9,007 bases of DNA. Origin: Pirellulales bacterium. GTDB taxonomy: Bacteria > Planctomycetota > Planctomycetia > Pirellulales > Thermoguttaceae. Positions within the stretch are counted from its first letter, which is position 1, and each line of letters begins with the position of its first letter. The stretch spans positions 1 to 9,007 of the forward strand of contig JAUWHT010000117.1 of the NCBI GenBank assembly GCA_030605745.1, read 5' to 3'. The position numbers and the translations under genes are program-made. The notes under the pieces were generated by a model, which saw only the letters and a list, made by a program, of their open reading frames with translations, was not told where the DNA came from and ran no database searches. This document shows, one piece after another, positions 5,815 through 9,007 of this stretch.

Positions 5815-6615
5815 ATGTCCGATATCTCCATCTTGCTGGTGGGCGACACCGATCGGTCGGAGTTTCGCCAGGCCCGGGCTTCGCTTGACGCATTGGGCCG
5901 TGTCAGCAGTGTGCCGGATGCCGAGTCGGCGGCGGCCGCCTTGGCCGCCGGAGAAGTCGGGCCGGAACTGATCGTCGTCGCCCAGGCCTTTCCCAACCAG
6001 TTCTCCGAAGAGGCGATCGACCGCCTGCGGCGGCTGGCGCCGCTGGGCCGGGTACTGGGGCTGATGGGGAGTTGGTGCGAAGGGGAGATGCGAACCGGCA
6101 AGCCGTGGCCGGCGGCCATCCGCATCTACTGGCACCAATGGCTGCCGCGGTGCAATCGAGAACTCCGCCGTATGCGCCGCGGCGAGTGCTCCGCCTGGGG
6201 ACTGCCCATCACGGCCACCGAAGAGGAACGGCTGCTGTTGGTAGCCGACGAACCACCCCCGAAACGACAAGGTCTGGTCGCCATCCACGCGCGGCCGTTC
6301 GAGATGGAGGACTGGCTTTCGGCCGCCTGCCGCAGCCGCGGCCTGGCGACCGTCTGGCTGCGGCCGCCGCATCCGGCCCGGGTCGAAGGCGCCACGGCAG
6401 CCATCTTCGACGGTTCCGATCTGCGCGGCGGGGAACTCGAAGAGCTGAAACACCTCTGCGGCACGCTCCGCCCGGCGCCCGTCATAGCGCTTCTGGACTT
6501 CCCCCGCATCGAAGACTACCACCGCGCGCTTAACGCCGGCGCCGCAGTAGTAGTCTCCAAGCCGCTGCATGTAGACGACCTGTTCTGGCAGTTAGATCGG
6601 GTGTTGAGGACCTAA
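5815..6615 (+). CDS. Tandem receiver-like (degenerate response regulator) protein
   Basis: The 266-residue soluble protein appears to hold two CheY-like folds and no output domain. Domain one (about 4-118) begins ISILLVGDTDRSEF, with an acidic patch at 11-13, but where the phosphoacceptor aspartate is expected (LIVVAQAF, 52-59) there is none. Domain two (about 153-264) has a strand ending IFD (197-199) that could carry the aspartate D199, and VVVSKPLHVDDLFWQL (245-260), the Lys-Pro hallmark of receivers (K249), but its first strand (LVAIHARPFEMED) lacks the usual acidic pair. A linker (119-152) joins them. ATG 5815 is chosen because upstream codons translate the heptad repeat; the ribosome-binding site is weak. 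It follows the HTH-EIIA gene by 73 bp and may share its transcript. The assignment rests on fold pattern, not on a named family. Confidence 0.65.
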   Translation: MSDISILLVGDTDRSEFRQARASLDALGRVSSVPDAESAAAALAAGEVGPELIVVAQAFPNQFSEEAIDRLRRLAPLGRVLGLMGSWCEGEMRTGKPWPAAIRIYWHQWLPRCNRELRRMRRGECSAWGLPITATEEERLLLVADEPPPKRQGLVAIHARPFEMEDWLSAACRSRGLATVWLRPPHPARVEGATAAIFDGSDLRGGELEELKHLCGTLRPAPVIALLDFPRIEDYHRALNAGAAVVVSKPLHVDDLFWQLDRVLRT

Positions 6616-6620
6616 TGCTA

Positions 6621-6863
6621 CTAATCGAAGTGTTCCTCGGTAAGCCCAAACTTGCGGACAATGGCGGCCAAGTGGGGTGCCCAGACGTCGGAACTTGGCC
6701 CGCGGCAGCATTCATGCTGAAGGCAGTAGATGCTAATCGTTCCGTCCTCGTTTTCCAGAGTGAGCCTCGCCTCGCCGCTTCTCCGTTTCCGTGCAACGTG
6801 CACTCCCTTCCTCTTCAGGACTTTATGCAACTTCTTCCAACTCGTTGTTCGTGGGATGCTCAC
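6621..6863 (-). CDS. HicA-like toxin candidate
   Basis: The 80-residue basic protein resembles HicA mRNA interferases in layout: an N-terminal helix WKKLHKVLKRKGVHVARK (9-26), a beta-hairpin (33-47), and a C-terminal helix HLAAIVRKFGLTEEHF (64-79) like the family's ending. HicA proteins normally have a catalytic histidine in a G-S-H motif after the first helix; here the matching place reads RRSGEARL (27-34) without histidine, so RNase activity is uncertain. The GTG start (6861-6863) overlaps the TGA of the upstream gene by four bases (GTGA), implying translational coupling. The stop is only five bases from the convergent stop of the receiver-like gene, with no terminator between. It could instead be an inactive or divergent double-stranded-RNA-binding-fold protein. 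Confidence 0.55.
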   Translation of the reverse strand: MSIPRTTSWKKLHKVLKRKGVHVARKRRSGEARLTLENEDGTISIYCLQHECCRGPSSDVWAPHLAAIVRKFGLTEEHFD

Positions 6864-7237
6864 GGGGCAGCTAGTTCAACCTGCGTTGAAAGGTTCTTGC
6901 AACGCCCGCCGTACGGTTCGCCTACCCGCTGCCGTGGGCGCTGACCGCGCAAACGCATCTGTGCGATCTCGACGATTTCCTTCGGCAACGGCCTGGCGTA
7001 CTTTGCCCGCTGGCGAACCTCATCCGGAGCGCGAGAAAACAGATTGATTCTGGCATCCTTCGAGGCGGCTTCGAGCAGAGATTGCATCGCCCTGTACAAA
7101 GCAATGTAGGCATCTAGTGCGCACTTGCCCATGCCAACCTGGTCGGTATTCAACGAATGCGCAACCCACATCCCTTTTTCATCGTCGCTCAGGTAGAGGA
7201 GCCAAACATCAACAAAATGCTTTGGCAATCTGGCCAT
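6860..7237 (-). CDS. HicB-like antitoxin candidate
   Basis: The 125-residue product shows the HicB-type partial RNase-H pattern near its N terminus: a beta strand FVDVWLLYLSDDEKGMWVAH (8-27), a Gly-rich turn VGMG (34-37), then a helix ALDAYIALYRAMQSLLEAA (40-58). The rest is basic and proline-containing, with no recognisable ribbon-helix-helix or helix-turn-helix, so DNA binding cannot be read from the sequence. ATG 7237 is chosen over the upstream frame start at 7264 because GGAGAGA lies just before it. It is the first gene of a two-gene unit with a strong promoter at 7285-7312. Antitoxin before toxin with a 4-base overlap is the common toxin-antitoxin layout, although hicAB operons are often in the reverse order. 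GC content looks lower here than in the flanking genes, consistent with acquisition. Confidence 0.55.
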   Translation of the reverse strand: MARLPKHFVDVWLLYLSDDEKGMWVAHSLNTDQVGMGKCALDAYIALYRAMQSLLEAASKDARINLFSRAPDEVRQRAKYARPLPKEIVEIAQMRLRGQRPRQRVGEPYGGRCKNLSTQVELAAP

Positions 7238-7268
7238 ATTCTCTCTCCATTGCCCGTCACACACACTT

Positions 7269-7285
7269 CATTCGTACCATTCGTA
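7269..7285. promoter_or_regulatory. Candidate operator of the HicAB-like operon
   Basis: The 8-mer TACGAATG (minus strand) occurs twice in tandem with one base between (7278-7285 and 7269-7276). It touches the -10 box at 7285 and covers the likely transcription start, the expected place for an autoregulatory operator. Binding is inferred. Confidence 0.45.
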
Positions 7286-7312
7286 TTATACCATACAAGC
7301 CCGACGTGGCAA
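7285..7312 (-). promoter_or_regulatory. Strong sigma70-like promoter of the HicAB-like operon
   Basis: On the minus strand TTGCCA (7307-7312) and a perfect TATAAT (7285-7290) are 16 bases apart. Transcription would begin near 7278, giving a leader of about 40 bases before ATG 7237. This is the best promoter match in the window. Confidence 0.7.
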
Positions 7313-7320
7313 TGGATTCT

Positions 7321-7352
7321 CCAAACGCGCTGAGCAAGCTCGGCGGCTAAAC
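7321..7352 (+). repeat. REP-like palindrome, copy B
   Basis: The stem CGCTGAG (7328-7334) and CGGCG-ended right arm (7339-7345) enclose a CAAG loop, followed by GCTAAAC. Compared with the copy at 8219-8253 the stem has a paired change (G-C to A-T) plus one G-T pair, so the hairpin is kept. The trailing GGCTAAAC contains the TAG stop codon of the ImmA-like gene on the minus strand (7347-7349). Confidence 0.8.
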
Positions 7353-8075
7353 GTCGATATCGTACTCCTCCGCTTCTGTGCGGAGGATCTCTCGCTTCCA
7401 GCCCTCTTCGTGGACCGGCCAGCCTTGGATGGCGCGCAGGCCCTCGTAGGTTTGCTGCGGACGATTGCGGTCGTGGACCCACTGCCAACAGTGCATCTCG
7501 ACCGAGGAGGGCGGCGGCACCCGGCCGGGAAGATTGCTGCGGCGGAAGTGGACCTCGCCCTGGTCGAAGATGCTGATAATTACCGGCGGCCGGCACTCCA
7601 GCATCCGCCGCGCGATCAGCTCATGGCTGGCAGTTGCGTAACGGGCCTTCAACTCGAGCAGGTCCCAACGGCAGCCCGAACCGTCGGCCGCAAACCACGC
7701 GCCCGGCACCAGCAGCCGACCAGCCAGGTGATTGGCCACGACTTCCCGGGCACCCGGCACCGTCTCGCGAGGATCGACCCCCAGCAGGGCGAACATCCGA
7801 TGGGCCGCGTGCTCGCCGATCTCGTGGGCCACCGCCCAGTGCCTCCGCTCCGGGCGGGGATCGCTGCGCAGCAGGATCGTCGCTCGATGGCCGCCCAGAC
7901 GAACGTACCGCGCCCGGCCCGACTGCCGATTATCCGTCACCACGCTAATCTCCAACGCCCCGGCAAGCTGAAATGCATCGACCGGTGGCCGTTCCACACC
8001 CGCCTCGGCCAGGACCTCCATGGCCACCGTGTCCAGTCCGGCGGACAGTTCTTCTCGGGCGAATTCGGCAAGCAT
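7347..8075 (-). CDS. ImmA/IrrE-family metallopeptidase-like protein (M78 type)
   Basis: ImmA/IrrE proteins are zinc peptidases that usually cut an XRE-type repressor. The 242-residue product has the family core at about 15-175: an N-terminal helix with PPVDAFQLAGALEISVV (30-46), the active-site helix HWAVAHEIGEHAAH (79-92), and REVVANHLAGRLLVP (110-124), whose E111 corresponds to the third zinc ligand. The motif reads HEIGEH and not HExxH: the second histidine position is Glu88 and a histidine follows one residue later, so zinc binding may be altered. Residues 176-242 form an extra polar C-terminal tail with several Trp and His residues and no recognised domain. There is no XRE domain in the protein and no repressor gene beside it. 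ATG 8075 has AGGTG four bases upstream. Promoter and palindrome lie at 8119-8161, divergent from pgsA. Confidence 0.85.
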   Translation of the reverse strand: MLAEFAREELSAGLDTVAMEVLAEAGVERPPVDAFQLAGALEISVVTDNRQSGRARYVRLGGHRATILLRSDPRPERRHWAVAHEIGEHAAHRMFALLGVDPRETVPGAREVVANHLAGRLLVPGAWFAADGSGCRWDLLELKARYATASHELIARRMLECRPPVIISIFDQGEVHFRRSNLPGRVPPPSSVEMHCWQWVHDRNRPQQTYEGLRAIQGWPVHEEGWKREILRTEAEEYDIDV

Positions 8076-8118
8076 ACTGCACCTGTTGTTGCGAAACCGT
8101 AAGCGACACGGGATGGAC

Positions 8119-8134
8119 GTGTACTAATGTACAC
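8119..8134. promoter_or_regulatory. GTGTAC-TAAT-GTACAC palindrome, candidate repressor operator
   Basis: Two perfect 6-bp arms flank a 4-base centre. The site overlaps the -10 box of the ImmA-like gene by two bases and covers the predicted start point. Short palindromes of this kind with GTAC arms are typical of XRE-family repressor sites, and ImmA-family proteins usually act on such repressors. No repressor gene is present in the window. Confidence 0.5.
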
Positions 8135-8161
8135 TATACCACATTGCTTGCAAGCCGGCAA
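8133..8161 (-). promoter_or_regulatory. Promoter of the ImmA-like gene
   Basis: On the minus strand TTGCCG (8156-8161) and TATAGT (8133-8138) are 17 bases apart, five and four or five matches to the sigma70 consensus boxes. Transcription would begin near 8126, about 50 bases before ATG 8075. The spacer holds the small palindrome GCTTGCAAGC. Confidence 0.6.
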
Positions 8162-8179
8162 CCCAGCAAATCGTGCCAC

Positions 8180-8208
8180 TTACGAATCCGGCCGGAATGG
8201 GGTACGAT
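8180..8208 (+). promoter_or_regulatory. Weak candidate promoter for pgsA
   Basis: TTACGA (8180-8185) and TACGAT (8203-8208) are 17 bases apart, with three and four matches to the consensus boxes. The transcript would begin near 8215 and carry both the REP-like hairpin (8219-8253) and the nested inverted repeat (8257-8291) in its leader. Confidence 0.3.
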
Positions 8209-8218
8209 TGGGCCAAAG

Positions 8219-8253
8219 AATGCCAACGCGCCGGGCAAGCCCGGCGGCTAAAC
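8219..8253 (+). repeat. REP-like palindrome, copy C (most complete)
   Basis: AATGCCAA is followed by a perfect 7-bp stem CGCCGGG/CCCGGCG (8229-8235 with 8240-8246) around a CAAG loop, then GCTAAAC. It serves as the reference for copies at 119-146, 7321-7352 and 8931-8961. It lies in the leader region of pgsA. Confidence 0.85.
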
Positions 8254-8256
8254 ACT

Positions 8257-8291
8257 CAGTTGGGGTAACAGTTCAACTGCCACCCCAACTG
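8257..8291. repeat. Nested inverted repeat upstream of pgsA
   Basis: CAGTTGGGGT (8257-8266) pairs perfectly with ACCCCAACTG (8282-8291). Inside the loop a second hairpin, CAGTT-C-AACTG (8269-8279), repeats the outer five bases of the arms. The structure ends nine bases before the GGAAG ribosome-binding site of pgsA, so it could be an operator or an RNA structure affecting translation. Confidence 0.7.
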
Positions 8292-8309
8292 GGGGATGCG
8301 GAAGCCGAC

Positions 8310-8921
8310 ATGACCACCAATAACGACGAAACCAACCGCCCCTTGGCCACCATCTTCAACTTGCCCAACCAGTTGACTGCCTTGCGGCTGATTTTGTCGG
8401 TGGTTTTGTTCTGCTTTATTGTCTGGGAATACTACCTCACCAGCATGGTGTTGTTTATCATCGCCGCGAGCACCGATTGGCTGGACGGCTACTACGCCCG
8501 AAAGTATGGGCAGGTCACCACCCTGGGGCGAATTCTCGATCCGTTCGCCGACAAGGTGATCGTCTGCGGGACACTGATCTTCCTGGTGGCGGTGCCCGAG
8601 ATGGCGGAAGTCACCCTCGGCTTGCGGCCCTGGATGGTGGTGGTCGTGGTGGGCCGTGAACTGCTGGTTACTGCGCTGCGAGCTTTTATCGAGGATCGGG
8701 GCTCGGACTTCTCGGCCAAGACGTCGGGCAAGCTGAAGATGGTGCTACAGTGTATCGCTGCCGCAACGTGCCTGTACTACCTGTCTTACGCCCATCCGAT
8801 TGCCAACGCCCCAACCTGGTGCTGCCTGCTGCTGGTCGCATCGGTCTGGTCGGCCGTGATATTGACCGTGTATTCCGGCGCAGAATACCTCGTTGCCGCG
8901 GTGAAGCTGTTGCGGAAGTGA
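8310..8921 (+). CDS. pgsA: CDP-diacylglycerol--glycerol-3-phosphate 3-phosphatidyltransferase
   Basis: PgsA condenses CDP-diacylglycerol with glycerol 3-phosphate to phosphatidylglycerophosphate, the committed step to phosphatidylglycerol and cardiolipin, in the inner membrane. The 203-residue product shows the full CDP-alcohol phosphatidyltransferase motif D(x)2DG(x)2AR(x)8G(x)3D(x)3D, with D56, D59, G60, A63, R64, G73, D77 and D81. NLPNQLTALRL (17-27) and GRELLVTALRAF (115-126) with SAKTSGKLKM (135-144) are characteristic of PgsA rather than other members. About six hydrophobic segments are visible. The start at 8310 has GGAAG five bases upstream (8300-8304); the longer frame from 8127 translates the REP-like repeat and is rejected. 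It is divergent from the ImmA-like gene and followed directly by a REP-like repeat. Confidence 0.95.
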   Translation: MTTNNDETNRPLATIFNLPNQLTALRLILSVVLFCFIVWEYYLTSMVLFIIAASTDWLDGYYARKYGQVTTLGRILDPFADKVIVCGTLIFLVAVPEMAEVTLGLRPWMVVVVVGRELLVTALRAFIEDRGSDFSAKTSGKLKMVLQCIAAATCLYYLSYAHPIANAPTWCCLLLVASVWSAVILTVYSGAEYLVAAVKLLRK

Positions 8922-8930
8922 AGATGAACT

Positions 8931-8961
8931 GTTTAGCGGCCGGGCGTGCCCCGGGCGTTGG
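8931..8961 (-). repeat. REP-like palindrome, copy D
   Basis: Read on the minus strand it matches copy C at 27 of 31 positions, from CCAACG to GCTAAAC. The stem is shorter (CCGGG/CCCGG around a 5-base loop) and the loop is not CAAG. It lies ten bases after the pgsA stop codon and could influence transcript 3' ends. The remaining bases to 9007 hold no gene. Confidence 0.7.
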
Positions 8962-9007
8962 GACAGCCCGGAGAATACACCAGAACACCAACCCCCCGGG
9001 CACACCC

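Noticed and set aside
8127..8309. PgsA extension of 61 residues
   Set aside because: It passes through the REP-like repeat and nested hairpin and has no membrane or family features; the start at 8310 has a ribosome-binding site.

Overview
The window looks like chromosomal DNA of a GC-rich, Gram-negative-type bacterium. A planctomycete (Pirellula-like) is the best guess. This rests on overall style (peptidoglycan genes separated by long repeat-filled spacers, weak or absent Shine-Dalgarno sites, a helix-turn-helix/EIIA fusion, many dispersed palindromes) and not on a marker gene, so it is an inference. There is no rRNA, tRNA, transposase or CRISPR array.

Left half (1-4873, minus strand): three consecutive peptidoglycan-precursor genes transcribed leftward in the usual dcw order, murE (3404-4873), murF (1839-3215) and mraY (294-1448). 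MurE adds meso-diaminopimelate (DNPR motif), MurF adds D-Ala-D-Ala, and MraY moves the finished phospho-MurNAc-pentapeptide onto undecaprenyl phosphate. The spacers are unusually long (188 and 390 bp). They hold runs of a GGGGATT heptad, in two cases as inverted pairs, and two near-identical copies of a palindromic MITE-like element, one lying just after murE and one overlapping the mraY stop codon. A clear sigma70-like promoter with a consensus -35 box precedes murE.

Middle (5040-6615, plus strand), divergent from murE: an excisionase-type helix-turn-helix fused to a PTS EIIA domain, then a protein made of two receiver-like domains that have lost most phosphotransfer residues. Together they look like a small regulatory pair of unknown target.

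Right half (6621-8075, minus strand): a HicA/HicB-like toxin-antitoxin pair with its own strong promoter and a repeated 8-mer that may be its operator, and a stand-alone ImmA/IrrE-family protein with an altered HExxH motif, whose promoter overlaps a GTGTAC/GTACAC palindrome. Divergent from it is pgsA (8310-8921, plus), the phosphatidylglycerophosphate synthase of phospholipid synthesis, preceded by a nested inverted repeat.

Four copies of a REP-like palindrome (consensus CGCCGGG-CAAG-CCCGGCG followed by GCTAAAC) lie at gene ends or spacers across the window. One pair shows a compensatory stem change. The most unusual material here is the layered set of at least four different palindromic repeat families packed against start and stop codons.
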